From Flammeovirga sp. OC4 (GTDB lineage: Bacteria > Bacteroidota > Bacteroidia > Cytophagales > Flammeovirgaceae), in NCBI RefSeq assembly GCF_000812565.1, contig NZ_JTAM01000004.1, positions 124,001-188,000 on the forward strand: a DNA stretch of 64,000 nt. The letters are read 5' to 3'. The number at the start of each line of letters is the position of its first letter. The stretch's first letter is position 1. The notes under the pieces are model-generated. The model made no database searches and was not told the DNA's origin. It worked only from the letters and a program-made list of their open reading frames with translations. The translations under genes were made by a program, and so were the position numbers. Shown piece by piece: positions 38,166 to 47,590 of this stretch.

Positions 38166-39611
38166 CTAGTGATGTATTGCTACAAAAACTGTAATGTCAT
38201 CCCTTTGTTGAAAACCTTCGGTTTCATAGTTCAGTACAGTTTCCAATTCATCAATACAATCCTTAGTGTATTTGAGGTAATATTTCTCCAAAATATTTCT
38301 GAAACGTAGAGAACCAATTTTACCCTTCACACCATTTTGATCTATATAACCATCTGTATACAAACAAATCAATGTATCAGGTTGAATTTGCATATCAGTG
38401 ACTTCAAATACTTTATTCTTTTTAAATTTTCCGCCAATTGACCTTGTGGTCGACTTCAGTGGAATAACTCCCGAATTATCTACCAACAAGCCTTTGCCTT
38501 TTGCTCCTGCATATTGGAATCGATAATCATGATCAATATACGCAACTGAAATGTCCATCCCATCTTGATTGCCATCTACTGACGACTGACGTAATTTTTC
38601 AAAGAAATAATGATCCATTTTCTCTAACAATTCAGCAGGAGACTCTGGTAATTCCTGCAAGCGATCCAATGCTTCTAAACCAACCATAGACAGCAACGCT
38701 CCAGGTACTCCATGTCCTGTACAATCTCCTACTACAATTAAAGTCCTGTTACCAAACTTCCTAGCAAAATAAAAATCACCTGAAACATGGTCTCTTGGTC
38801 TGAATAAAATATTGACCTCTTTAAAAATCTTATTCAATTCCTCTTTTGAAGTCAGCAATGCCATTTGAATTGTTTTAGCATAACGGATAGAGTCCGTCAC
38901 GTGCTCCAATGACTTACTCAATTGTAAGTGGCTTTTCTCTATTTTATCTCTTTGTGACTCAATTTCTTCCTTTTGTGCATTAATCTCTTCATTAGTTTGG
39001 GAAAGTTCTTCCCCAAACTGGATCAATTCATCGCTATTTTTCTGCAACTTACTTTGAAAAAGGGAAGTTTGCTGATCAATCGATTTCACATCATTACTGA
39101 TATTTGCAAGAATACCCAAGTCCAATGTCCAATTGAAAATAACTTGTTGCGTAGAGGTCAATGGATCAAAAAGAGGACCTCCATTCGTCCACTCAATGAT
39201 GAGCAAAGTACACAACAATATGAAATTGTAGAGCAAAATATACCTACTTGCTTTCTTTCCTAAAAACCAATAGGAAGTAACAAGTGTAGTTGCTAAAAAT
39301 GCTACTGCATGTGATTTTATCCCTCCTGTTGTTATTGCTAAAGCAAATAACATCGAAGACATAACGTACAAATAACCTGTACAAAGGGTCATCCAATTCA
39401 ACTTTTTCTTCAACAAGAAAAGCGATAAAACAATGAACATTCCAATGGTTGAAATGATTGTTGTTAAACTAAATTGAAAGTAGTAAAACCCTACTAAGGA
39501 AAAGAATGTAAAAAGTAAAAAACTAGACTTTGTCTTTCTCCAAAAACTTTTCTCTTTGTCAAGCTCTATTTTATTGCCATAGAGCAATTGAGCATTTAAG
39601 TTCGAATTCAT
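38166..39611 (-). CDS. Membrane-bound PP2C/SpoIIE-type phosphatase
   Basis: 481 residues: about six membrane helices (29-145), a coiled-coil linker (about 175-235), then the SpoIIE phosphatase with VSGDFYFA, GDCTGHGVPGA, YTDGYIDQ and QRDDITV. Linker and phosphatase closely resemble the C-terminus of the propeller protein at 1738-5934: both carry SIRYAKTIQ at the domain boundary. The sensor part is thus swapped while the output is conserved. Likely target is a STAS-type phosphoprotein; none is encoded nearby. Confidence 0.9.
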   Translation of the reverse strand: MNSNLNAQLLYGNKIELDKEKSFWRKTKSSFLLFTFFSLVGFYYFQFSLTTIISTIGMFIVLSLFLLKKKLNWMTLCTGYLYVMSSMLFALAITTGGIKSHAVAFLATTLVTSYWFLGKKASRYILLYNFILLCTLLIIEWTNGGPLFDPLTSTQQVIFNWTLDLGILANISNDVKSIDQQTSLFQSKLQKNSDELIQFGEELSQTNEEINAQKEEIESQRDKIEKSHLQLSKSLEHVTDSIRYAKTIQMALLTSKEELNKIFKEVNILFRPRDHVSGDFYFARKFGNRTLIVVGDCTGHGVPGALLSMVGLEALDRLQELPESPAELLEKMDHYFFEKLRQSSVDGNQDGMDISVAYIDHDYRFQYAGAKGKGLLVDNSGVIPLKSTTRSIGGKFKKNKVFEVTDMQIQPDTLICLYTDGYIDQNGVKGKIGSLRFRNILEKYYLKYTKDCIDELETVLNYETEGFQQRDDITVFVAIHH

Positions 39612-40015
39612 AAAATCATCATTTAAGGAGCCATGAAACCTTTTCTAATTTCATTTTCAATCAATCAGAAAATGAACATCAAGGTTGCTTGTGTTAATAA
39701 GTGAAGCGAAGAATCAATTTAATTTTCATTTTTCGTGTAGTAAACCATACAATTGTATAACGGAATCCCACTACACAATCGTTAATTTCAAACACGGTCA
39801 AAATGTAATCAATAAATATGACAGTTTTTTAATTAGTATACATTGTTGTGAGATGTTTTTTTATCAATAAATGTTTATAAAATTTTTGAAGAGTGAAACT
39901 GAAAAACTTTTAGGTGTCTATTTTGTTATGTTGATTGACTCTTCGTAAAAAAAAAGTTGTTTTGGATTAATTTCAAAAAAATAAAAAAAGGATACTTTTC
40001 AGTACCCTTCCTTTA
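39612..40015. other. Spacer with no recognisable gene
   Basis: 404 AT-rich bases upstream of the SpoIIE phosphatase gene and downstream of the SDR gene. An imperfect stem AAGGATACT / AGTACCCTT (about 39988-40009) may terminate the SDR transcript. A plus-strand frame in this interval looks random. Confidence 0.4.
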
Positions 40016-40816
40016 TTATTTTAAGCCGTAAGCTCCTCGTATCATTTTTTCTGCCACCTTATCAGGCAAAAATCGCTTTGCAAAAGCCAATAAACTTGCA
40101 TTCCCTCCAGAAACATAAATTGGAGAAGGTGCATTGGTCTGAATTACTTTCATCACTGTATCAGAGATCACCTTTGAAGATTCTGCTTCTGACATACTTC
40201 CTTTCACACTTTGACGAATATTATCAGCATAAGGGAAATATTCAGACCCTTCAGGGCAATTAAAATCAGGAACAATGTTGGATGCAATGTGGTTAGGTTC
40301 CACTAAAGCTACAGTTACATTAAACTCTTTCATCTCGCTTCTGAGTGACTGAGTAAAGCCAGAAACTGCAAACTTTGTGGCTACATAAGCTGAATAATAA
40401 GGTGCTGCAAAACGCCCATTCAATGACCCAATATTAATAATTGTTCCTGAGCGTCTTTCTCTCATTTGAGGTAATATTTTTCTTGTTAAATCAATCAGAC
40501 CAAAGAAATTTACTTCAAACAAGTACCTGTACTTCTCCATTGTTGTTTCCTCTACAGGTCCAATCTGCGATTGACCAGCATTATTGATCAATACATCAAT
40601 TTTTTCTTCTTTGATTTCTTCCCAACACTGTGCTATACTTTCTGGACTAGAAACATCCAAAGCCACATAACGAACACCTTCTAATTTATCTTTTGTTCGT
40701 TCCGGATTTCGGGAAGTACCAATCACTTGATATCCTTTCTCTACTGCTGCTTTTGCAATAGATCTACCAATTCCTGAAGAGGCTCCAGTAATGAATAAGG
40801 TCTGCTGATTTTTCAT
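40016..40816 (-). CDS. Short-chain dehydrogenase/reductase
   Basis: 266 residues, classical SDR. Cofactor motif TGASSGIGRSI (about 10-20), NNAGQ, and the catalytic YxxxK in SAYVATKFAV with the Ser in NIGSLNG. It is an NAD(P)-dependent oxidoreductase of unknown substrate. The C-terminal part is slightly longer than the minimum SDR. Monocistronic, with a clear -7 element upstream. Confidence 0.9.
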   Translation of the reverse strand: MKNQQTLFITGASSGIGRSIAKAAVEKGYQVIGTSRNPERTKDKLEGVRYVALDVSSPESIAQCWEEIKEEKIDVLINNAGQSQIGPVEETTMEKYRYLFEVNFFGLIDLTRKILPQMRERRSGTIINIGSLNGRFAAPYYSAYVATKFAVSGFTQSLRSEMKEFNVTVALVEPNHIASNIVPDFNCPEGSEYFPYADNIRQSVKGSMSEAESSKVISDTVMKVIQTNAPSPIYVSGGNASLLAFAKRFLPDKVAEKMIRGAYGLK

Positions 40817-40833
40817 AGTTTATTTATTTTCCA

Positions 40834-40841
40834 CAAAGGTA
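40834..40841 (-). promoter_or_regulatory. -7 promoter element of the SDR gene
   Basis: TACCTTTG on the minus strand matches TAnnTTTG, 18 bases before the SDR start codon. The -33 side is only weakly matched. Confidence 0.45.
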
Positions 40842-40875
40842 ATAAATACCGCCAACAAGAAAGGGTAGGCATTAA

Positions 40876-41379
40876 CTATTGTTCTACCTCAAGTAAAAAA
40901 GAAGCATCTTCAGGATTGGGGTTTTCAACTACCCATAACTCCTTCCCATTTTTAAGAGAAATATAATATGTAGGATAATTTGTTGATACAAATGAAACTG
41001 TATTTTCACCCGTAAACCCTCTTATGATTCTAAATGTAGCATCTGCTTTAAATAAGTTGGAACCGTCTGATTTATGCCATTTTAATTGAGCGTTTTGATG
41101 TCTTAGGTAAAGATCAGGTTCTACTGATAATGCAAATGATACTAGATCAGGATTAGCTAATCCAGGTACAACCTTTACCATATTATATACCTTGTCACGT
41201 CTCTTCTTTTTCCTCTCGACAATTTTACCGATACCCCACTCCTGTCCAATGACATATGATTGATCTTTGTAAGGTGTTATTACAGTATTTTTATTCTGAA
41301 GTTGCCCCATTGATTGTGCTGTGCATACTTCTACTCCTAAAAAGCAGAGAAACAGCATTGACAAAGTTTTAAGATACAT
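40876..41379 (-). CDS. Secreted protein with an AbfB (arabinofuran-binding) domain
   Basis: 167 residues: signal peptide (about 1-21, ending CTAQS), a short linker, then a single AbfB/CBM42-type beta-trefoil (about 80-165). The signature repeats are DLYLRHQNAQLKWHKSDG, KADATFRIIRG and STNYPTYYISLKNGK. In fungal and bacterial alpha-L-arabinofuranosidases this fold binds arabinofuranose side chains. No catalytic domain is attached, which is unusual. Downstream of it is the SDR gene on the same strand. No carbohydrate-degradation locus is adjacent. Confidence 0.8.
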   Translation of the reverse strand: MYLKTLSMLFLCFLGVEVCTAQSMGQLQNKNTVITPYKDQSYVIGQEWGIGKIVERKKKRRDKVYNMVKVVPGLANPDLVSFALSVEPDLYLRHQNAQLKWHKSDGSNLFKADATFRIIRGFTGENTVSFVSTNYPTYYISLKNGKELWVVENPNPEDASFLLEVEQ

Positions 41380-41610
41380 AGTATTAAAAATGTAGAATGA
41401 TAAAAAAATTTCCTCCCCTATTTGAAATATAGTTAGACTTACTCGATCAATTATAAAGCCAATACATCGAACTTTTATTATTTATAAATTCTCTATTTCT
41501 ACTTTTTTTCGAAGATCAATTATTTTATTCTACATTTTTTTAGCATTTGTAGAACACTTTAATTAATTAGTTGTTTGAACATATGAACCGCTTAATAATA
41601 CATATTGGTA

Positions 41611-42780
41611 ATGAAAAATTTTGAACTTTGGAACCCAACCCGCCTCGTTTTTGGAGAGAACAGAATTGAGGAAGTCAACAAACATATCCCCGCTGATGCT
41701 AAAAACATCCTTTTAGTTTACGGAGGAGGAAGTATCAAAAAAAATGGAATCTATGATGATGTAAAAAAATCATTAGCCGACAAAAATGTGGTTGATTTCA
41801 GTGGTATTGAACCTAACCCTCGTTATGAAACTATCATGAAAGCAAGAGAGGTGGCAATCCAAGAAAACATCGACTTCATCCTTGCTGTTGGTGGTGGATC
41901 TGTAATTGATGCTACTAAATTCCTTTGTGTTGCTATTCCGTTTACAGAAAGTGACCCTTGGGATATCATCAAAAAAGGATTGGGTAAAAAGGTGAAAGAG
42001 GCTATTCCTTTTGGCACCGTGCTTACTCTTCCTGCTACTGGTTCTGAAATGAACTCTGGCTCTGTAGTCACAAGAGAAGAAACGAAAGAAAAACTGCCAT
42101 TTGGTGGCCCTCTTTGTTTCCCTAAATTCTCTGTACTTGACCCAAGAGTTGTCGCTTCTCTTCCTGAAAGACAATTAGTCAATGGTATCACTGATGCGTT
42201 TACTCACGTATTGGAACAATACCTTACTTACCCTGCTCAAGCACCACTTCAAGACCGCTTTGCTGAAGGTATTTTACAAACGCTAGTAGAAATTGCACCT
42301 CAAGTTATTGCCAATCCAGGCGATAGTACTTTGGCAGGTAATTTTATGTGGTGTTGTACAATGGCGTTAAATGGTTTGATTCAACAAGGTGTACCTACAG
42401 ACTGGGCTACGCATATGATTGGTCATGAATTGACAGCTCTATATGAAATTGATCATGCTCGTACTTTGGCGATTATCGGCCCTAATTTGTACAGAGTAAT
42501 GTTCAACAACAAGAAGGATAAATTGGTACAGTACGGTGAAAGAGTTTGGGGAATTACAGAAGGTTCTGAAGAAGAAAGAGCACAAGCTACTATCGAAAGA
42601 ACTGTTGAGTTTTTCCACTCTATGGGTATTAAAACAAAGATTTCTGATTATACAGATAATCACTCAGAAGTAGTAAAGACCATCACTTCTCGTTTTGAAG
42701 AACGTAAATGGGTTGGTCTTGGTGAAAGAGGTGATATCACGTTGGAGAAAGTTCAAGAAATTGTAGAAATGAGTATCTAA
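41611..42780 (+). CDS. Iron-dependent alcohol dehydrogenase, YqhD-like
   Basis: 389 residues of the group III iron-type ADH family. It has the NAD(P) loop YGGGSIKKNGIYDDV, GGGSVIDATKF, and the metal site in ITDAFTHVLEQYL and GHELTALYEIDHARTLA. Closest by these motifs to the NADPH-dependent aldehyde reductases YqhD/BDH, which detoxify short aldehydes. The frame extends two codons upstream to a TTG, but ATG 41611 is the normal start. Followed by a strong terminator. Confidence 0.92.
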   Translation: MKNFELWNPTRLVFGENRIEEVNKHIPADAKNILLVYGGGSIKKNGIYDDVKKSLADKNVVDFSGIEPNPRYETIMKAREVAIQENIDFILAVGGGSVIDATKFLCVAIPFTESDPWDIIKKGLGKKVKEAIPFGTVLTLPATGSEMNSGSVVTREETKEKLPFGGPLCFPKFSVLDPRVVASLPERQLVNGITDAFTHVLEQYLTYPAQAPLQDRFAEGILQTLVEIAPQVIANPGDSTLAGNFMWCCTMALNGLIQQGVPTDWATHMIGHELTALYEIDHARTLAIIGPNLYRVMFNNKKDKLVQYGERVWGITEGSEEERAQATIERTVEFFHSMGIKTKISDYTDNHSEVVKTITSRFEERKWVGLGERGDITLEKVQEIVEMSI

Positions 42781-42803
42781 GTTGCTTATCATCAACCATA
42801 GAA

Positions 42804-42840
42804 AAAGGGTGAAAAGTTTATGATTAACTTTTCACCCTTT
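42804..42840. terminator. Strong bidirectional terminator
   Basis: 15-bp perfect stem AAAGGGTGAAAAGTT / AACTTTTCACCCTTT with a seven-base loop and T-rich flank, between the convergent ADH and RND genes. Confidence 0.85.
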
Positions 42841-42897
42841 CTTTTTATGATTCGATGAAGAACATGAACTTAATCACATTCTTCATTTTAATTCATC

Positions 42898-45800
42898 TTA
42901 GTTGTGAACTGCTTTCTTCTTCTCTCCTGAAGTAAGGTTTTGGAAGAACCAGCCTAATTGTTCCGCTAATAATAACATCACTGGTACAATGACCAAAGTT
43001 AAGAAAGTAGCGAACGTTAAACCATAAATTACAGTCCATGCCATTGGTCCCCAAGTATCTGCATTTGGACCTCCGAAGTAAATATCTGCATCAAAGTGAG
43101 CAAACATTCCGAAGAAGTCAATGTTCATACCTGTAGCCAATGGAATCAAACCTAATACGGTAGTAATGGCTGTCAACAATACAGGACGTAAACGAGTGAA
43201 ACCTGCTTGCTCAATACATTCGATTAAGTCTTTGATTGGTAAACGGTCATCAGGATCCATACCTAGTTTCTCCTTTTTGGCCGCTACTAACTGATCTGCA
43301 CAGTCAATCAATACAATGGCGTTATTTACTACAATACCTGCTAGTGAAATAATACCGATACCTGTCATGATGATTACAAATGGGTCATTGAAAATGATCA
43401 GACCTAATAATACACCAATCAAACTGAACAATACTGAAGCAATAATAATGAATGGCTTCACGAATGAGTTGAATTGAGAAACAAGGATCAAGAAAATTGC
43501 ACACATGGCAATCAACATCGCTCTACTTAAGAAAGCCATTGATTCTGCTTGGTCTTCTTGTTCACCACCAAACTTGTAGTTGTATTGTGCTGGCATTTCA
43601 TAAGAAGCCAGTAAGTTTTTCACATTTTCAACTACCACTTGGTTGTTATAACCTTTCGATACGTTAGAACTCAATGTCACGACTCTATCCAAGTCTTTTC
43701 TCTTGATCTCACCTACAGTTGTACTGTAATCTAGTTTTGCAACAGAAGAAACAGGTACTTGGTGGAATTGTCCTTTATTATCTCTGAAAGTAACTCTTTG
43801 GTCATTCAAAGTTGATAAGTCGTAGCGGTACTCGTCTTTCAAGCGAAGTTGAATTGGATAATCGTCTTCACCGTCCTTGAATTTAGAAACTTCTTGTCCA
43901 TAAATAGCCGTACGCATATTTTGAGCTAACAAACCTGTTGAAACTCCAAAACGTCTTGCTTTATTACGGTCAATATTCACTAACAATTCTGGTTTACTCA
44001 CTGAAATATCAATCGATAATTTATCAATACCAGGGATACCTGATTGCTCAATCATGGCTTTCATTTTCCCTGCCTCTTTGATCAACACTAAGTAATCCTC
44101 ACCTGTCAATTCAATTGAGATCGGTTTACCAGTAGGAGGACCATTTTGTTCTTTATCCGTTACAATTTCTACACCTGGAATATCCTTCGCGATTTTAGCA
44201 CAAAGTGTCATTACTTCCACTGAACTTACACCATCACGTTTTTCATAAGGAACAAAACCTACTGCAATTCTTGCTCTGTTAGGTGTAACTGTATTGGCTG
44301 CTCCATCTTGTGGATCATTTGTGTTTTCACCTACATTGGCTACAATCGATTCAATGATATCACTATACGGAGATAACTCTTTATATAACCTCTTCTCAAG
44401 ATCTAAAGCAATCTTATTGGTTTCTTCAACATCTGTACCTTGTGGAGCCTCAATGTACATATATACATAACGAGGGTCTGAATCAGGGAAGAATTCGATT
44501 GGCACTTTACCACTACCTAATCTAGCTCCAAACCAACCAATTGCAATCACAAGGAAAGCTGAAATACCCGCAATTAAGAAATAAGGCATTTTACCTTTTA
44601 AGGCGAACCTTAATGTAGTTAAGTAAACAGACTCAAGTTGTGTTAAGAATACATTTTGGAAATAATAAGCCAATCTTTTTAAGAGAATACCATCAAGCAA
44701 AGCGATAGTAGCTCCCAACATTAATACATTTCCTAATGTATACGTTGGCCACATAATATAACCTGGAATCGATAATCCTAGAAGTACAAGTCCAACAGTT
44801 ACTTTAGTCTTATTGATAGTTCTGTATGCCTCTTCTGAATCTACTTTCATGTATTTGAAAGCAATTACCGGGTTGATCACCAAACCTACAAATAGTGATG
44901 ATGCTAATACTGAGATCAAGGTAATTGGTAAGTACTTCATGAACTCACCCATGATACCACCCCAGAATGCCAAAGGAACAAAGGCTGCCAATGTAGTGGC
45001 TGTAGATGAAATAATGGCCAATGCCACCTCTCCTGTACCTTGTTTCGCTGCTTCTTTGGTGGTCATTCCAGACTCCCTCAGTCGGTAGATATTTTCAATG
45101 ACCACAATGGCATTATCCACGAGCATACCCAAGGCTAGGATCAAAGCGAATAATACTACCATGTTGATAGTTACGCCCAATGAACTTAAAATCAAGAATG
45201 ATAAGAACATTGATAATGGAATAGCCATACCTACGAACATCGCGTTTCTTAATCCCATGAAGAATAAAAGAACCACTACTACTAGGATCATACCTGAAAT
45301 GATACTGTTCTCTAGGTTTTTAAGAGAAGTTTTCATCTCATTGGATTGTGATTCTGTAATCACAATATCCAGGTTGCTTGGTAAATAGCTCTCTCTAGCG
45401 TCATCCAAAGCATCCATAATTTTATCCGTAGCATCGATTAAGTTTTCACCACCTCTTTTTACTACTTTTAGAGAAACTACTGGATAAGCCCCTTTTGAAT
45501 TGAAATCCGAAGAAGCTAAACGTGCATAACTCTTACGTTCTACATAGCTATCTTTAATCTCAGCAAGGTCTTTCAAATAGATTGTATTTTGGTCTTCCGA
45601 CTTTACAATCACATTTTTGATTTCCTCCACCGTTTTGAATTCTCCGTCTACACGCAATGCTCTACGGAAACCATTACCCATTTTCACATCACCACCTGAC
45701 ATGGTTACGTTTTCATTGGCAATCGCATTAGAAATATCTGAGAAAGCTAACTGCATCGCATCCATCTTATAGATGTCTGCATTAATCTGAATTTCTCTTT

Positions 45801-46392
45801 CTACTGAACCCGTAATATCCACACGAGACACCTCTCTAAACTCTTCCAATTCATCTTGAAGATCCTCAGCATAATCTTTCAGCTTTTGAATTTCAAAATC
45901 ACCTGAAAGGTTAATTACCATAATTGGAATCTCAGAAAAGTCCATTTCTTGTACATCCGGATCTGTATCTAAATCGGTTGGTAATTCACTTTTCGATTTA
46001 TCAACGGCATCCTTTGTATCTTGAAGTGCTTTTGAGATTTCTACATCTTCATTAAACTCCACTGTAATTACAGAGAAATCTTGTGCTGAAGTTGAAATAA
46101 TCTCTTTCACTCCTTTCATTGATTTCAATTCCTTTTCTATAGGACGCGTAATCAATGATTCAATATCTACAGGTGAGTTACCTGGGTGCATGGTACGGAT
46201 GTATACCATTGGAATACGGATCTCAGGAAATTGTTCCTTCGGCATTCCAACATAAGATGCCATACCAAATACTGCAATAATTACCGTTAGGATAAAAATT
46301 GAAGTACTATTATTGATAGAAAGACTACTCAACCCAAATTCCTTTGAGCTTGATTGTTCTTCTTCCTTATTTAAATTAATATTTTCCTTCAT
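42898..46392 (-). CDS. RND efflux transporter, AcrB/HAE1 type
   Basis: About 1164 residues, with twelve core membrane helices in two halves, each followed by a large periplasmic loop. TM4 has LGMLVDNAIVVIEN with its proton-relay aspartate. It is longer than AcrB by over 100 residues: between the two halves is an extra stretch with two hydrophobic segments (GLVLLGLSIPGYIMWP and NVLMLGATIALLDG). Part of an adaptor-OMF-TetR operon. A TTG at 46404 would extend it four codons, but ATG 46392 is preferred. Substrates are unknown. Confidence 0.9.
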   Translation of the reverse strand: MKENINLNKEEEQSSSKEFGLSSLSINNSTSIFILTVIIAVFGMASYVGMPKEQFPEIRIPMVYIRTMHPGNSPVDIESLITRPIEKELKSMKGVKEIISTSAQDFSVITVEFNEDVEISKALQDTKDAVDKSKSELPTDLDTDPDVQEMDFSEIPIMVINLSGDFEIQKLKDYAEDLQDELEEFREVSRVDITGSVEREIQINADIYKMDAMQLAFSDISNAIANENVTMSGGDVKMGNGFRRALRVDGEFKTVEEIKNVIVKSEDQNTIYLKDLAEIKDSYVERKSYARLASSDFNSKGAYPVVSLKVVKRGGENLIDATDKIMDALDDARESYLPSNLDIVITESQSNEMKTSLKNLENSIISGMILVVVVLLFFMGLRNAMFVGMAIPLSMFLSFLILSSLGVTINMVVLFALILALGMLVDNAIVVIENIYRLRESGMTTKEAAKQGTGEVALAIISSTATTLAAFVPLAFWGGIMGEFMKYLPITLISVLASSLFVGLVINPVIAFKYMKVDSEEAYRTINKTKVTVGLVLLGLSIPGYIMWPTYTLGNVLMLGATIALLDGILLKRLAYYFQNVFLTQLESVYLTTLRFALKGKMPYFLIAGISAFLVIAIGWFGARLGSGKVPIEFFPDSDPRYVYMYIEAPQGTDVEETNKIALDLEKRLYKELSPYSDIIESIVANVGENTNDPQDGAANTVTPNRARIAVGFVPYEKRDGVSSVEVMTLCAKIAKDIPGVEIVTDKEQNGPPTGKPISIELTGEDYLVLIKEAGKMKAMIEQSGIPGIDKLSIDISVSKPELLVNIDRNKARRFGVSTGLLAQNMRTAIYGQEVSKFKDGEDDYPIQLRLKDEYRYDLSTLNDQRVTFRDNKGQFHQVPVSSVAKLDYSTTVGEIKRKDLDRVVTLSSNVSKGYNNQVVVENVKNLLASYEMPAQYNYKFGGEQEDQAESMAFLSRAMLIAMCAIFLILVSQFNSFVKPFIIIASVLFSLIGVLLGLIIFNDPFVIIMTGIGIISLAGIVVNNAIVLIDCADQLVAAKKEKLGMDPDDRLPIKDLIECIEQAGFTRLRPVLLTAITTVLGLIPLATGMNIDFFGMFAHFDADIYFGGPNADTWGPMAWTVIYGLTFATFLTLVIVPVMLLLAEQLGWFFQNLTSGEKKKAVHN

Positions 46393-46406
46393 CAGTCTGC
46401 TCAAAA

Positions 46407-47573
46407 TTAAATTTGATAATCAACAACTCTAACTTGCTCACCATTGATCACTTCAGAATAACCCTTATTAATTACTCTCATACCTGCTTTAATACCAGAT
46501 GTGATCATAGTATTTCCTTTGTAAGATTTACCTGTTTCAATATCAACTTTTCTCACAACATTCTGCTTACCCTCTTTGTTTTCAAGGATGTAAGTAAATG
46601 TTTCTCCATTAGTATTTTTCTGAACAAGGTTACTTGGAATTGCCACTGCACCCTCTTGAGAGAAATCATTGATTGTAACCACCGCCATTGTATTAGGCTT
46701 GATGTCTAATCCTTTTTCAGAAACGCGCATACGGATTTTGAAAGTTCTATTTAATTGATTGATAGTTTGTCCTACTACATCAACTTTCATTTCTCTTTCA
46801 ATTTCCAACATTGGGAACTTTACTTTTACTTTATCTCCTCTTTTTACAACTCTACTGTAAGCTTCAGAAACATCAGCAACTACTTCAATATTTGAGATAT
46901 CTACTAAACGAGCATAAGGTTGGCCTGCAGGTCCCATTTCACCTTCTTTCATAAAGATTTCATCTACTCTACCAGAAATAGGAGCAATGATATAGCCTTT
47001 GTTTTCCTGCTCTTTTAAGCTTTCTAATTTCGCTTCTAATGACTCTTTATTATTTTTTGCTTGAAGGTATTGTACTTCTGAACCGATACCTTGCTTCCAC
47101 AATTTATCTTGCTTTTCATAAAGTACTTCCGCTAACTCTAAGCTTGTTTTTACTTCGTCAATCTGCTTTTGTACTAACTCAACATCTAACTTAGCTAAGT
47201 ATTGTCCTCTTTTTACAAAAGCACCTTCTATAACATATCTCTTTAAAATACGACCTGTTGTCTCTGGTGCTACTACTACATTTCTGTTCGAAGTAACATC
47301 TCCAGGAACGTCCACATAATGATTGAAAGTGGCTGCATTAACATTAAAAACTGTAACAGGTTTTAAGGTATTAACTTCAGCTTTAGGTCCACCTAATTCT
47401 TTAATTTCTGCTTCTAATGTATGAATATCACTTTCCAACTTTACTAATTGCTGTTGATATTCTATTAATTGAGCTTTTTTTGCTTCTATTGAATTTTCGT
47501 CTTCTCCACCACCGCAGGCAGATACAACCGAAGCAACTGAAAGTAATGTGATTAATTTATATCTTGATAACAT
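46407..47573 (-). CDS. RND periplasmic adaptor (membrane fusion lipoprotein)
   Basis: 388 residues with lipobox VVSAC (Cys20), a coiled-coil hairpin at about 40-60 and 130-190, lipoyl-like half-motifs flanking it, and beta-barrel domains towards the C-terminus. Links the inner-membrane pump to the TolC-like channel. It sits between the outer-membrane factor gene (17-base gap) and the RND gene (14-base gap). Confidence 0.92.
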   Translation of the reverse strand: MLSRYKLITLLSVASVVSACGGGEDENSIEAKKAQLIEYQQQLVKLESDIHTLEAEIKELGGPKAEVNTLKPVTVFNVNAATFNHYVDVPGDVTSNRNVVVAPETTGRILKRYVIEGAFVKRGQYLAKLDVELVQKQIDEVKTSLELAEVLYEKQDKLWKQGIGSEVQYLQAKNNKESLEAKLESLKEQENKGYIIAPISGRVDEIFMKEGEMGPAGQPYARLVDISNIEVVADVSEAYSRVVKRGDKVKVKFPMLEIEREMKVDVVGQTINQLNRTFKIRMRVSEKGLDIKPNTMAVVTINDFSQEGAVAIPSNLVQKNTNGETFTYILENKEGKQNVVRKVDIETGKSYKGNTMITSGIKAGMRVINKGYSEVINGEQVRVVDYQI

Positions 47574-47590
47574 ATCTATTTTTTCTATTT

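Noticed and set aside
41773-42191. Antisense genes within the alcohol dehydrogenase
   Set aside because: Two long frames on the opposite strand are shadows of a strongly conserved enzyme and have no family features.
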